64,000 bases of DNA, from positions 193,780 to 257,779 of the forward strand of contig VRVR01000016.1 of the NCBI GenBank assembly GCA_009859145.1, in the 5' to 3' direction. How positions within the stretch are numbered: position 1 is the stretch's first letter; every line of letters begins with the position of its first letter. The translations under genes and the position numbers were made by a program. The notes beneath the pieces were generated by a model. It was not told the DNA's origin. It did no database searches and saw nothing but the letters and a program-made list of their open reading frames with translations. This DNA comes from Andalucia godoyi (Eukaryota > Discoba > Jakobea > Jakobida > Andaluciidae). This document shows, one piece after another, positions 39,586 to 50,700 of this stretch.

Positions 39586-39723
39586 ATGCCTGCATTGCTC
39601 ACTGAGGATGCAAGACCATCACTAGTCATGCGTAATCAGTGTTGCAACCCGGGCCATGTCGCCATGGACGGGAAGGGGGGGGGGGGGGTAGGCCCCCACA
39701 AGCCTTGCTGGCGTTCTTAAGAT
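39586..39723 (-). repeat. dispersed structured repeat, copy B
   Basis: The reverse complement aligns with 8567-8706. The anchors ATCTTAAGAACG, GGGGCCTACCCC, GGGTTGCAACACTGATTA, CCTCAGTGAGCAATG and AGGCAT are all present in order. CACTGA and TCAGTG (plus-strand positions 39600-39605 and 39636-39641) can again form a stem. It sits about 30 nt downstream, on the same strand, of a TnpB/Fanzor-like coding remnant, so it may be the 3' end of that element. Confidence 0.6.
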
Positions 39724-39753
39724 AAATGCTCCGTGCTCCGTTTCCAATCTCGA

Positions 39754-39982
39754 TCAATCGGTGAGCCACTTTCTCAGCGTGACGCGTTGTTCCTGAGAAG
39801 GGTGCATTTTGATTCTGACGGCCCTAGCAGCAGGCGCTTTCGTGTCCTCAGTTGCAGCGATTGATGCACCTGGAGACACGAGAGGAAGAGGCGATAGGCG
39901 TAGTGACACGTGGTCTCTTAGTAGGTCTGCGGGACCTAGGAGGCCCTGCATCGAGCGGCGTAGGCGTAGGCGAATGCGTCAT
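39754..39982 (-). pseudogene. N-terminal remnant resembling TnpB/Fanzor (OrfB_IS605-type) protein
   Basis: On the minus strand an open frame (39951-39754) ends with AVRIKMHPSQEQRVTLRKWL, then Thr-Asp and TGA. This closely follows the N-terminal pattern of OrfB/TnpB and eukaryotic Fanzor proteins: basic strand, Pro, Gln-Glu or Ser-Gln, then Leu-x-x-Trp, normally followed by FG-x-ARxxYN. Upstream, a different frame from an ATG at 39982 reads MTHSPTPTPLDAGPP and a Pro/Arg-rich stretch, as expected for a disordered N terminus, so a frameshift separates the two parts. The rest of the protein (RuvC-like nuclease and zinc finger) is absent. Identification rests on one short motif and is tentative. 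Confidence 0.4.
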
Positions 39983-40056
39983 CCCAGCGCACTCACGCCC
40001 ATATTTGAATAAAAGAGTGAAACCAAAAAAAGTGAAACCAACGAATGATAGAATAG

Positions 40057-40152
40057 ATGGCTATGGATGCTGCGCTAAAGAGTGTCGAAAATGCAGAGCC
40101 TGTGTCGCAGGCTGAATTCTGGCCGAGCGTGCGTAAGCACGAATTCCAGTGA
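40057..40152 (+). CDS. hypothetical 31-residue small ORF
   Basis: ATG-initiated frame with amino-acid composition unlike random AT-rich DNA (MAMDAALKSVENAEPVSQ, then AEFWPSVRKHEFQ), followed 54 nt later by an AATAAA hexamer. It could be a true micro-protein, a single exon of something larger, or chance. No family recognised. Confidence 0.2.
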   Translation: MAMDAALKSVENAEPVSQAEFWPSVRKHEFQ

Positions 40153-40465
40153 AGCAAACGTGCTAGTGTCGGCAACGGTGCAGAGATCCGGCAGTCGGCT
40201 TCCAAAATAAAGATTAACGGATTATTGTTCTATCATATTATTATTTTTTGTTCGACTCTGTTTCTTCAGTGTAAAAAAGAAAGCACAAGCAAGGAAAACG
40301 GAATAAGAAAGCAAGGAGGAAAAAAAAGGGAAAGGAAGAGAGAAAAGAAACCATATATCCGCATTCTACTACTGGTACGAACTCCTCTCATTAACGCCAG
40401 CGAACCCATATTCACGGCCAATTTTTTAACAGAGACTGTTCGAAGCAATAACGAGGTCTACGGGA

Positions 40466-42109
40466 ATGACGAGCAGGTCGGGTGTGCGACCGCTATCCAA
40501 GTCCAAGGTTGAGAATGAAAAGAGCCGCTCATTGTCTCCGGTATCGAATTCGTCCGCGCCTTCAAGACCGTCGTCCACGGCGAGCTTTCCTGCTTCTGCT
40601 CTCGCTTCTGTTTCTGCAGCGGCGAGTCCGAGTCTTGTTGATCTGGAAGATATGCTTTCTCAAGCCCACGTGTCGCTGCTGTCTGGAGCACCCTCTGACG
40701 CTCAGGATCTGTTACTGAGGCTCCTGGAAGATGCACGTCGTATGCAATCGACGAACCATTCGCCACCACCGAAGCCTCTGCAGGAAATCACTGCAGACGC
40801 AATGCTGCAGCTCGGCGTTCTTGCGCATTCTCTCTCCTCTTCCGCAGAGGTCGTTAAGAAAAAAAGCACCTCCAATCATGCAGCAATGCTTCGAGCAGAG
40901 GCAATTGCATGGTATGATTCCTGCATTGCGTATCTGATTACAGGCACCATACCCGTTTCCCCTAGTTCTTCCTATTCTTCGTACGCCGCACATCCAGTCG
41001 GCCTTCCGCAACTTGCCATTCTCTCGCGACCGCCGTATCCGTTTTCCCACCCGTTGTCGATGCATCATGCCCGTGCATCCAACGCGAGTGCAAATGCGAG
41101 CGCTCTGAATTCGACGTTGCCCAGTTCGCTGAGCCCAACCAACGCAAGCATCCACAATCCTGCTGCACATCGCGCAATATCATCATCGTCGTCTTTTTCT
41201 TCTTTTTCTTTGAATAAGCAGGGTTCTGGCGACAGTAACATGGCCTCTGCACCTCCAGGATATTCGTGGCGTGTGCTTCCTGCGACGAGCCCAAGCGTGC
41301 TTTTGAATCGAGCTCTTGTTTCGCTGGATTGCATGGATGCAGAGGATGCCCAAAAAGCGCTTCGGGCTGCTAAACGGGTGCTTGAAGATGACCCTGCAGC
41401 GTATGACAGGACCCTTCTTGCATCCGTTCTCTTCAATCTCGGAGTCACCGCAGAGCTCAAGGCCTCCTTGGCATCTCAGAACTCGATTCCGGCGAAAAGA
41501 GCCGCGGAAGCCGGCGAAAAGAGCCAGCTGGAATGGGTCAGCGAGGCTGCCAAGTGCTACGAACATGCGTACCACGCACGGATCACAAGTTCTGCGCAAC
41601 CTCCAGTGTCACTCGAAACAGGCGGCTGTGATGGTGACGGTGATGACGACGGTAGCACCAGTGGCGGCGGCGTCGCAGGGAACGGTGATGGCGGCGCCGA
41701 GAGAATAAAAGATGCCGACATCCTGGTCGAGGCTCTCCGAGCAGCGGCACGCTGCCATGCGTCCACCGGGAAGATTGAACGAGCCATTGGATGCATGCAG
41801 CGTGCGTATTCAATGATTGCAAAGCAAGCCAGAGCTGTTGGCAGTGGAGAACTCGCGAGAAAACGCGTCATGGTGTTGGTGGCACTTGGTGATCTGTACG
41901 ATGCGAGCGCCGATGCTCGCCATGCTGCACTTGCGAGAAAGGCATTTCGAAACGCACGGATTGCAGTTCAGCAGTCAATGCAGACGCAGAAGAAGGACAC
42001 TAAGAGGAATGGCAGTGCTCGGTCCAACAGTGAGCAGAGTCTCGAGGGTTCCTGGGAAGATTGGGAAGCCTACGTCGGCAGACGCTGCATGGAGCTGGGT
42101 GTCAAGTAA
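40466..42109 (+). CDS. hypothetical helical-repeat (TPR-like) protein
   Basis: A 547-residue intronless protein. The first 50 residues are Ser/Pro-rich. Helical pairs with TPR-like spacing then appear: VDLEDMLSQAHVSLLSGAPS, AEAIAWYDSCIAYLITG, VLLNRALVSLDCMDAEDAQKAL, VSEAAKCYEHAYHARI and ALRAAARCHASTGKIERAIGCM. They are split by long Ser/Ala and Gly/Asp-rich low-complexity loops (about 190-265 and 380-410). TPR proteins act as scaffolds, but with no diagnostic domain the partner is unknown. The C terminus is basic and Ser-rich before a final amphipathic segment (GSWEDWEAYVGRRC). Confidence 0.65.
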   Translation: MTSRSGVRPLSKSKVENEKSRSLSPVSNSSAPSRPSSTASFPASALASVSAAASPSLVDLEDMLSQAHVSLLSGAPSDAQDLLLRLLEDARRMQSTNHSPPPKPLQEITADAMLQLGVLAHSLSSSAEVVKKKSTSNHAAMLRAEAIAWYDSCIAYLITGTIPVSPSSSYSSYAAHPVGLPQLAILSRPPYPFSHPLSMHHARASNASANASALNSTLPSSLSPTNASIHNPAAHRAISSSSSFSSFSLNKQGSGDSNMASAPPGYSWRVLPATSPSVLLNRALVSLDCMDAEDAQKALRAAKRVLEDDPAAYDRTLLASVLFNLGVTAELKASLASQNSIPAKRAAEAGEKSQLEWVSEAAKCYEHAYHARITSSAQPPVSLETGGCDGDGDDDGSTSGGGVAGNGDGGAERIKDADILVEALRAAARCHASTGKIERAIGCMQRAYSMIAKQARAVGSGELARKRVMVLVALGDLYDASADARHAALARKAFRNARIAVQQSMQTQKKDTKRNGSARSNSEQSLEGSWEDWEAYVGRRCMELGVK

Positions 42110-42153
42110 AGAAGTGGCAGTATTTATTCCCTTGTACCTGGAGGTTTTATTCG

Positions 42154-42192
<39 letters not shown>

Positions 42193-42264
42193 GTCTGTGT
42201 CTGTCTGTCTGTCTGTGTCTGTGTCTGTCTGTCTGTCTGTGTCTGTGTCTGTCTGTCTGTCTGT
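42154..42264. repeat. compound (CTGT)n/(CTGTGT)n microsatellite
   Basis: About 110 nt of CTGT tetramers with regularly interspersed CTGTGT units, giving a higher-order period of roughly 26 nt. It begins about 45 nt after the TPR-like gene stop. Confidence 0.95.
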
Positions 42265-42399
42265 GAGTGAGAAAGAGAGACTGCTTACTTGCTTCCTGTC
42301 GTACACGACTTTCGCAGATTCACCCTCGATTAAAACAAGGCACTCCGATTTTCGCTCCTCGCGTCTTTCTTATAAATGAAGTAGAATTTTTGCAGGTTT

Positions 42400-42480
42400 G
42401 CGCTGTTTTTTGTTTTTGTTTTTGTTTTGTTTTTTGTTTTTGTTTTTGTTTTGTTTTTTGTTTTGTTTTGTTTTGTTTTT
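42400..42480. repeat. (TTTTTG)n-type tract
   Basis: About 80 nt of TTTTGT/TTTTTG units with few interruptions, in the leader region of the zuotin gene. Confidence 0.9.
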
Positions 42481-42556
42481 GTGATGAAATTTAACTTTCC
42501 CTTTGTTGTGTTTCCTTAGGTGTGGTACTCATAGCATTCAACGACCAACCGAACCC

Positions 42557-44662
42557 ATGGTGTTTCTGCTGGGCCCTGCTGGATTGGAGGAGACATCGAC
42601 GTCTGCAGCGGCGGCGTCTGAGCTGCCGTTTTCGCTGAGACCGACTTTGCTGACGGTGCTGTGCATTGGAAATCGCTTTTCGAAGCTTGCACACGTTCAC
42701 CATCCGCGGCTTCCAGATATTGCGTCTGCTTCTCAGCAGTCTCTAGATGATAGTGTGTCGGAATCGGACTACCGACCTGGACTGGGATCTGTTTTGGACG
42801 CGGATTCCTACTCCTTTGCGGATGTCTCGGGAGCTTCGGAGCCTTCAGTTTACAAAACGGAAGATTTTTATGCGATTCTTGGAATTCCAGATCTGAGGTT
42901 CCGTGCCTCCGAGTCAGAAATCCGCAAGGCATATCGATCTCGTGTTCTGGAAGTGCACCCAGACAAGATTTCCAATGCCAATGCTGATGCATCATCGGCT
43001 GCGTCGTCTGCGTCATCGTCGTCGGTGAGCAGCCCAACTTCACCGAAGTCGAATCTTTTGAGCTCCGGTATGGATATTGACGAAGCGTTCAAGCAGCTTA
43101 CGAAAGCACAAGAAACTCTTCTGGATCCAGTCCGGCGCCGAGCTCACGATTCGCAACTCGCCGAGACCATGTTTCCGGATGTTACGGATTCAGACGTGAA
43201 TTCCGTCTTGTCAAAGTGCAAGAGTGCGGAAGTCGCCGTTCCAATCAAGATGGAAGGACGACCCGAGCCGCTGGTCGTGTCTCTCGTTCCCGCAGAAATA
43301 TTTGTCTCTCTCTGGAGTCCATTGTTTGCGAGAATTGCCGTGTGGAGCGCTGAGCCCAGACCACCAAAGCTGTTGTCAAAGTCTTTTCCTGGCGTGGATA
43401 AGTTGATTGCAAGTAGAAAGGATGCACAAGATGTGCCCCCGGCCGCGTCCATCTCACCAGATTACTCTGCGGCTGATGCATTCTACAAGTTTTATCTGCG
43501 ATTTCGTTCCTGGCGGGATTTCTCTCATGAGCTCCCGGACGTTCTCGCTTCAATGTCCTCCGCAACTTCACGGGATGAACGTCGCTTCCACCAGCAGGCG
43601 CTTGAGAAACATTCCAAAAAGCGGAAATTGGAGGCCGCTGCGATGGTTCTGAAGCTTGCTGAGCAGGCTCAGAAGAGTGACCCCCGGTTCGCACTTCGAA
43701 AGGCGCTGGAGGAAGCCGAAAAGGAAAATAAGAAGTGGCTAAAGCTCATGGAGAAGAAACGAGAGGAAGAGGAGGCTGAGCGCAAGAAGAAGGAGGACGA
43801 CGATCGCAAGAAGAAGGAGGACGACGATCGCGTGGCGCTGAAGAAGGCAAAGGAAAACGAACAACGACAAATGCGCAGAGAACGCAAGCGATTCAAGGAC
43901 AGCGTTTGGTTCCTGAAAGACGGACCACGCCTGGAGGGTTCCGATGAGCGAGGCTGGGCAGTTGTTTCAAGCATGGTGCACAAGGCATTGGTATCGGGGG
44001 CGCTCGATACTATCAAGCTTCCGAATCCCCTTCCATCTGGCCCTTCTCAGTCCCCCTCTTCCCCTTTCCCTAGTTCTACGTCGCTGGAAGATCTCGGAGA
44101 GGTTTCCGACGTAACATCGGTAACTGCTACACCCGCAGAATGCTCTGATTGCTTAGGACCGACAGCGTTTCCAAGTGAAGAGGAGATTGAGGATGTGTCT
44201 CGTCGGCTGACTCGACTTCAGCTGTCTGCATTGAATGACGCTCTTGCGCAAGTGTCAGCTGAGGAGCCGTCCACAGATGCAGATTCTTCGGACAGGACTT
44301 ACAGGTCTACCAAAGAGATTCGTGGTGCTCTGGCACGCATTGGGTCCTTGATACTTGCTATTCGCGTACAGATTGCCCGCGTGAAGAAGGTGAAGGACGA
44401 CGCAGAGGCTGCAGAACGCGAGCGGTTTCTTGCGGATCTGAAGGCCCGTGAAACCGCAGACGCCTCGAAGCCGAAATGGACCAAACAGCAGCAGACGGAG
44501 CTCGAACAGGCACTGAAGAAGGTTCCTCCAAACGATTCAAAGAGATGGGAACGTGTCGCCAACATGGTTCCTGAGAAGACTCCTGCTGAGTGTGAAGCCC
44601 GCTTCCGCGATATGCTGGAAGCGTACAAGAAGAAGAAGGATCAAACTGTGACAAAGAAATGA
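42557..44662 (+). CDS. DNAJC2: zuotin/DNAJC2 ribosome-associated J-domain protein
   Basis: Ribosome-associated co-chaperone (Zuo1/MPP11) that stimulates Hsp70 on nascent chains. The ATG at 42557 gives 701 residues. The J domain (about 100-195) begins EDFYAILGIPDLRFRASESE, holds the HPD motif at 134-136 (EVHPDKI) and carries a Ser-rich insert before DEAFKQLTKAQETLLDPVRR. The zuotin homology region follows, with Trp-rich FYKFYLRFRSWRDFSHELPD. A highly charged Lys/Glu/Asp ribosome-binding helix lies at about 375-450. Residues about 630-690 form a SANT/Myb domain (KWTKQQQTELEQALKKVP, then RWERVANMVPEKTPAECEAR), which animals and plants have and yeast Zuo1 lacks. The domain order is complete. Confidence 0.95.
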   Translation: MVFLLGPAGLEETSTSAAAASELPFSLRPTLLTVLCIGNRFSKLAHVHHPRLPDIASASQQSLDDSVSESDYRPGLGSVLDADSYSFADVSGASEPSVYKTEDFYAILGIPDLRFRASESEIRKAYRSRVLEVHPDKISNANADASSAASSASSSSVSSPTSPKSNLLSSGMDIDEAFKQLTKAQETLLDPVRRRAHDSQLAETMFPDVTDSDVNSVLSKCKSAEVAVPIKMEGRPEPLVVSLVPAEIFVSLWSPLFARIAVWSAEPRPPKLLSKSFPGVDKLIASRKDAQDVPPAASISPDYSAADAFYKFYLRFRSWRDFSHELPDVLASMSSATSRDERRFHQQALEKHSKKRKLEAAAMVLKLAEQAQKSDPRFALRKALEEAEKENKKWLKLMEKKREEEEAERKKKEDDDRKKKEDDDRVALKKAKENEQRQMRRERKRFKDSVWFLKDGPRLEGSDERGWAVVSSMVHKALVSGALDTIKLPNPLPSGPSQSPSSPFPSSTSLEDLGEVSDVTSVTATPAECSDCLGPTAFPSEEEIEDVSRRLTRLQLSALNDALAQVSAEEPSTDADSSDRTYRSTKEIRGALARIGSLILAIRVQIARVKKVKDDAEAAERERFLADLKARETADASKPKWTKQQQTELEQALKKVPPNDSKRWERVANMVPEKTPAECEARFRDMLEAYKKKKDQTVTKK

Positions 44663-44773
44663 GGAAGTTAAAAAGAACTGCACGGCATTCTTTTTATTTA
44701 TTTTTATTTTTTAATTTAAAAATTAATTTCTTGGTCACATCCACAATGAAGAATAAAGAATGGAAAATGGAGC

Positions 44774-47700
44774 TTACGCCTTGCCAGCTCGAAGGCGATC
44801 CAAACGTGCTCGCAAATCTGCTATGCTGCTGTCGGTTGTTGTTGCAGCAGCCGGAGCAGAGGCCACAGGAACGGAAGACTTAGGCACCACAGGCTCCGAA
44901 GCAGACTGCTTCAAAGGAGGCAGATCGTGGTCCGCAGAAGAACTGACGTGCGACGCTGTTGCAAGACGGCGGCGAATAGAGTCCGCAGATGCTGCAGAGT
45001 TGCTAGTCGAACCATTGTCATAGGCGGCTGGTGCCGACGATTTGAGAGTCTCTTTGGAAACGGGAGGAGAATTCTCGTCCAATATTACGGGAGAGCGGGA
45101 AGACTTCTTGCTGGAAAATTCCTGGGAAGACCGGGGAGAAGCAGTAGCCTCTACGCCAGCCCGTTGCTGAATTGCGCGAAGACGCTCCAAGAAACTAGAA
45201 ACATTCGTCTCATTTTCGTCCGCAGAGGTGAAAGAACACTCAGATTCCACATCGCTATCCGAATTCAAATCAAAGTTGAAAGATTGGTTGGCGCCCCTCG
45301 ATGATCCAAACTCCTGAGAAGTTGGTGATATTGCGGATCCATTGAAGGTTCGACTCATTCGAAACTGGGAAACGGATAAAGAGGTCGGGGTTGTACCGGA
45401 GAACGACGAACGATTTCGTCTCCTCTTGATTGCCATTCGTCCAAGTTGCTTCCTAATGTACGCCTGGAACGGAGGAGAGCACCGAGACATGAAGTTCGAA
45501 ATATCCACGCGAGGATTTCGAGACGTGAACTGGAACAATATTTCAAGACCCTCTGTGATAGACTCCTTGTCACCGATCTTGCAGAATATCCGCTCCAACT
45601 CTTCTTGCAGCTCATCGGACGGCTGCTGAGTCGGGCTTGTAGCAGCGGCATCAAAAGCCGAACTCAGGTCATTATTAGTTGGACTGATAGACGCTCCATC
45701 ATAAGAGTCATCAACGGATTCGGAAGTGCCGACCACCAGAGGCGCAAGATCGGACACAGCGGGTGCAGCGCGCTTGCTCAGCTTCTTCTGGCTGCGTCGA
45801 CGGTCCCGCAGCTCAGCATACGACATATTTAGAGCATCCTCGTCACACACAGTGGCAATGACACATTGAACTGCAACATACAAGGCTGATGATGCTGAGA
45901 TCCCAGTCGAGCGCAGCTGGATTGCAGCTTCTTCAACCCCACATGCTCTGACAATTTCGTTCAGCATTGCCTTCACCGTCATCGTGCACGCGTCAGGAGA
46001 AGATGATTCAGGGATGTCCTGCAATGCAGTTGGAATGGCAAGTTCGGACGACGTCGGACACATGGAAAGGTCTTTCCAGAAATCATCCACAGCAACCAAA
46101 ACTTTCGGGATGTTAATCTTCCCGACAGGAACGAAATCTGCAATCTGCTTGATCACCTTGTGCAAACACTTGAGAACGAGTTCACGCACCTGCGTGTACT
46201 GGGAATCTCCGAGCATCGACAGCAACCCAGAAATAGCAACAGTGCGATCGGAATGCGTGAGAACCTTCAGAACAACTGTGTTTAAAGCACGAGAGATTTG
46301 CATAGGGTCATCTTCAGGAATGACCCGCTCGTCGCCGAGTCGACGCAAAACTTCGAAAATGCTCATCTTGAAATGGGATTCGTCAACTTTCGCGGCAATC
46401 GCATGTCGCACGTACAACTGCATGATTGCGTTGAGAACATTTTTGCACAGCAGGGACGGAAATTGTTCTCGAGAGAACGCTTCCGATGAAACAATACACA
46501 GCGACTCGACACACGCATTAATCGAGTTATCGTCGACATATCTGCAATTCTCGTGGGTCAAAACTTGAGAAAGATCTCGCAGAAGATCGAGTTCACTCTG
46601 CTGGGCGACTTGCAAAGCAAGAATGGTTTCCTCTCTTCCTTCCGCCTCCATATGGGCAAAGCTTCCAATTCTTCCTTGCTTTGCAGCGTCAGATGCCGTT
46701 GCACGAAGCTTGCGAGAGATATCCTGCATCTGCCGAGCTAGACTCTCTACAATTTGGTCTGCCCCCAAACCAGCACCACCCCCACTACTACTGTTCCCTG
46801 CGTACGACTCGTCAAAGTTGATCTTCATGGGAGGCAGCTTGGGAGTCGGGGCTTCCAAAGACATGGATAGCGAAGAGGGCTTCAGCATCATTGGAGTCTG
46901 GGGAACGACTTCCGCCGAAGAGGGTGCCGAGTCTGCACCCCGAGCCATCGTTGAAACCTGCGCCTTCTCGTGCTCACTGAGTTTCTCCAGCTCAAGTTCA
47001 AAGTCCTTCTCAAACTCTTCCAGGCCCTCCAGAGCCAACGGAACTTCCTTGCTGGTATTTGAATCCACAACAGCTGTCAAGTGCGAAGAGCTGCCACTGC
47101 GCTTGGCGGGCTGTGGCCCGACATCGACAACAGCTCCAGTGGCCAGACGGAGACGCTCGGTAAGCAAATCCATGGCGCTGTCTGCCACGCCTTCTAGATA
47201 CTTTGTGACAGCGGGTTCGCCATACGTCTTGCAGAGAACTGCAAGGAACTGCAGCGCGGCTTCTCGAACTGACACATCACGTTCCGCAAGACATTTTCCT
47301 ATTGCAGGAACGTACTTTGACACGGAAGAAAGCGGCACGACATCCGCACCATACTTGCTAAACAGCACCAGCATCTCTTCGAGCAGCGTACTGCGAGTTC
47401 GCGCATTCTTTGAAATGAGGCCTGCGAACATAAAGCCAAAAATCTTTCCCGAGGGATGAACTTGACACATGCCGTCAAAAAGTTGACGCATAGTCTCGCG
47501 GATATGTGTGTTGTTTGAGCCAACTTTCTCCACAACGAACGATGCAATGGACTGCAATTCATAGTCGGACAGCTGATACTGCTGGGTCGCAAGGTGGTGG
47601 AGCAGAGCAACCAGAAATTCAGACGTCTTCAAAACTGCGGAGGTGTTCGAGTCGCACAAGCGAAGCGCGCACCATTTCAGAATGACATCCACTGACTGCA

Positions 47701-50700
47701 ATACTTCTACAGATTGAACGGTAATAACACGTTGCATTTCGGACAGTGCCTCCACATGTTTCTTGAAGTCTGAACAGAACATCTTGCTGTGCAATTCATC
47801 AGACACGCAAGACAAACAGTGTTCGCTGAGCATTCCGATCAACTCTGGTCGCATTTCCTCAATGTGCCATCTGTACTTCTTCATTTTCTTGATTCGGGAG
47901 TCTTTCAAGTCATTATTCTTGAAAACCAACGAAACTTTCGGGGCTAGGACCACAGAAGGCTCAATGCCAAGCGCGGCACCCACCGACGGAGCACTTGTCG
48001 GACGAGACCTTGATTTGGCAACCGGTCGGTTCTCCTTGTCTGCATCAGGCTTTGCAACAACAAGGCCGGACGGTTGCGAACCCTGACGAGAAGGGGAAGG
48101 CTTGGGATCAGGCATCGCAGACGCCTTCTTTTTCGAAGGAGTGACGGATTTCTGAGAAACGACCTCATCAACCGGTGGAGCAGGCGTCGTACCTCGGCAG
48201 CTGCCCGCCAGCGAGTCATACTTGCCGAGGATTCCTTCGATCGTCTTTGCTTGTGCAGGCTTCAGCTCGCGGATCGCCTTGCGTGCTACGTCAACTGAAA
48301 CAAACGGAAGCGCCTCCTTGTACAGATCTTCTGACTTGTGGCGAACGTCGTTGTTCTTGTCCAGTTGGCACAACACCAAATTTTGAACTAGGGTCTCTGC
48401 GGCGCCAGACGATTCCATGCATGCTTTGAATTCGTCCAAATTCAGCGACATGAAGTCCAAGACTTCAAGACGAACAATAGGCGATTCGATTGCCAGTCCT
48501 TTGGGAAGATATCTCAAACATGATTCAAAGGATACGTCTTTGCACCATGTGTCAAGAGTTTGCAACGCAATGTCTCGAACTGGCTTCTTGTTGTCGTTCA
48601 GATTCACTAACAAGTTCGGAAGCAAGACCTTCGAGTAACGATCCATGTCTTTGTGAAGCGAGGCAGAAAACATTTGGACAAGAGAACATGTCGTGCTGAA
48701 AATCATTTTGTTTGAATCCAGCAATCTCTGCTTCAATTCATGCATGAGATCTCCAAGGCCATTCGGAGAAATAAGCTTATTGGCTGCAATCACAATTGCC
48801 TCCACTTGCTGGAGACCCTCCATGCGCAATTTCCAGTTTTGGTCAGAAAGTTGTTTCAACACTTTCGACGTCAATTGGTTGCTGATGTCCGTACGCGGAA
48901 GCAGATCCATTGTGCTAGACGACGACGCACCTTTTCCGCTCTTGCCCGCTGGAACTTTAGGATCAACACGCGTTGTTCTCTGGGGAACAGGAGCCGGCAC
49001 ACCTTCCACTTTTCGAAACTCCTCGTCGATGACTGCCAGCAACTGTGGCTTGATTTCTGCAAAGAAATCGCGGATACTGGGACCCGTAAAACGGAAAAGA
49101 AGTACGAGCAAAGCAATGGCTGCGTTCTTGATATTCGGGTTGGTGCTTTCCAAACAAGAACGCATGAAGTCAATGAGAGATTTCAAATTGACAGTTGCAG
49201 GTCCAAATTCTTCAACGGCCGACGTCATCCATCCGAGAGATTCCACGAGAACCTTTGGATTCTTATGAGTGCCGGCACGTTTGTACAACTGAAGAAACAC
49301 AGACTGCAAACCAATGCACTCCACAAAGGTTGAAAGACACTCGGTGATTGCAGCTTTGGCCTTAACATCTGTCATCTTTTCTACCATGATCGGGAGAGTT
49401 ACTGACATCATTCGCTTCGGAAATGGTGTTGTTCGCGCAGAGACCTTTGAAATTACGGACAATGCCCGAGCAAGTACCTGAGCATTTGTTTCTTTCACCG
49501 CAGCATTCTTCAGAACAAAGCGAATTAAAGGTTGACTGTATTCCGACATCGATTCGTCTGGAATGCTATCCACGAATTCGCTAAGATTCTTTTCAAGAGA
49601 CTCGAGCCTTGTCTTCCAGTCCTTGTCCAAAATTCCCGACTTGATGGAATCTGGGAGCAAAGATTCTGCTTTTTCCAAAGCTTCGTCTTCATTCATGACT
49701 GCAACATCATCATCCGCGTCATCCTCGCCTGCTGTCTTGGAAGAAGACGCTTTCGGCTTGACTGCTGCAGCAGGGGCGACAGAAAGAGCAGGCTTGGGTC
49801 GGGTAGCAGCACTGGCAGTGGCAGGCCGTGCAGCAGTCTTGGCCATCGGCTTTGCAGCTGGTTTGGCGACGGGAGCTGTTTCTTCAGAAGCAAAAGATGA
49901 GGGTGAGGAAGATGGCGGCGGTGGCGAAGCGACAACACCAGAGGTTGACGCGAGACCGGAAGATGCTGATGACGACGACGATGATGATGATGATGATGAT
50001 GATGATGAAGAAGAGGTATTTGACGAAGACTTCATCTTCGGCTTGGATGCCTTTTCAGCCGCCTTCGCTTCCGATGCAGACACCTTAGAGTATGGTTTCG
50101 TCAACGCTGGATCGTACGACTCACGCACTTTGGCCGCCTTCATCTTGTCAATCTTTTCAAGAAACGGTGCTACCACATTTTCCCCAAGGATGCTCATGAG
50201 AGCCCCTAGAGCCTTCATCGAGGAGTCACGAACTTCCGGTGTTCCATCATCAGTCTGCTTGATCAAACCGTCAGCAAACATCTTTGTATGAGGATAAATA
50301 TCCTTTCCTTTCCCGCTTCTGAAATTTCTGTCCAGAAACAAGCAGAATTCCGCCCGAACCTTTGGAAGCTTATGATCGAACGCCCCGGGTATGTCATCGA
50401 CGAAATCAGAAAACGTTGCGCAATACTGAAAGATCGCATCAAGACTGGTATGGATTCCATCCACAACCGGTTGCTTCTTTTCTTTGAACTTGTCAACCAA
50501 AGCAGAAAACAAAGTCTTTGCATGCGGTACAAAGTTTTTCCCCAGTCCGCGAGCCAAAATTCCCACAATTGCAACAGCAGAGCCAACCACGACAACGTTG
50601 GAATCGTTTGAAACAGTCTTTTTCAAGAGACGTACAATATCCGAATAATCCTCGTTGGCAAGTTTCGGATGGTTGACACACTGCTGAAGCTGCTCAAGAG

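Larger units (their letters stand above)
39556..40465. other. 0.9 kb gap with mobile-element relic
   Basis: Holds repeat copy B (39586-39723) with a poly-G run of about 15 at 39675-39689, the TnpB/Fanzor-like N-terminal remnant (39754-39982), and a short plus-strand ORF (40057-40152). The rest (40153-40465) is A-rich leader of the next gene. Confidence 0.6.
42110..42556. other. repeat-rich spacer between tandem genes
   Basis: Contains the CTGT and TTTTGT tracts listed separately and TTTCCTTAG just before the zuotin start, which could be the acceptor of a 5'-UTR intron. No gene seen. Confidence 0.6.

Noticed and set aside
40225-40512. 95-codon plus-strand frame before the TPR-like gene
   Set aside because: Lys/Arg-rich translation of A-rich leader, overlapping the true start of the next gene in another frame.
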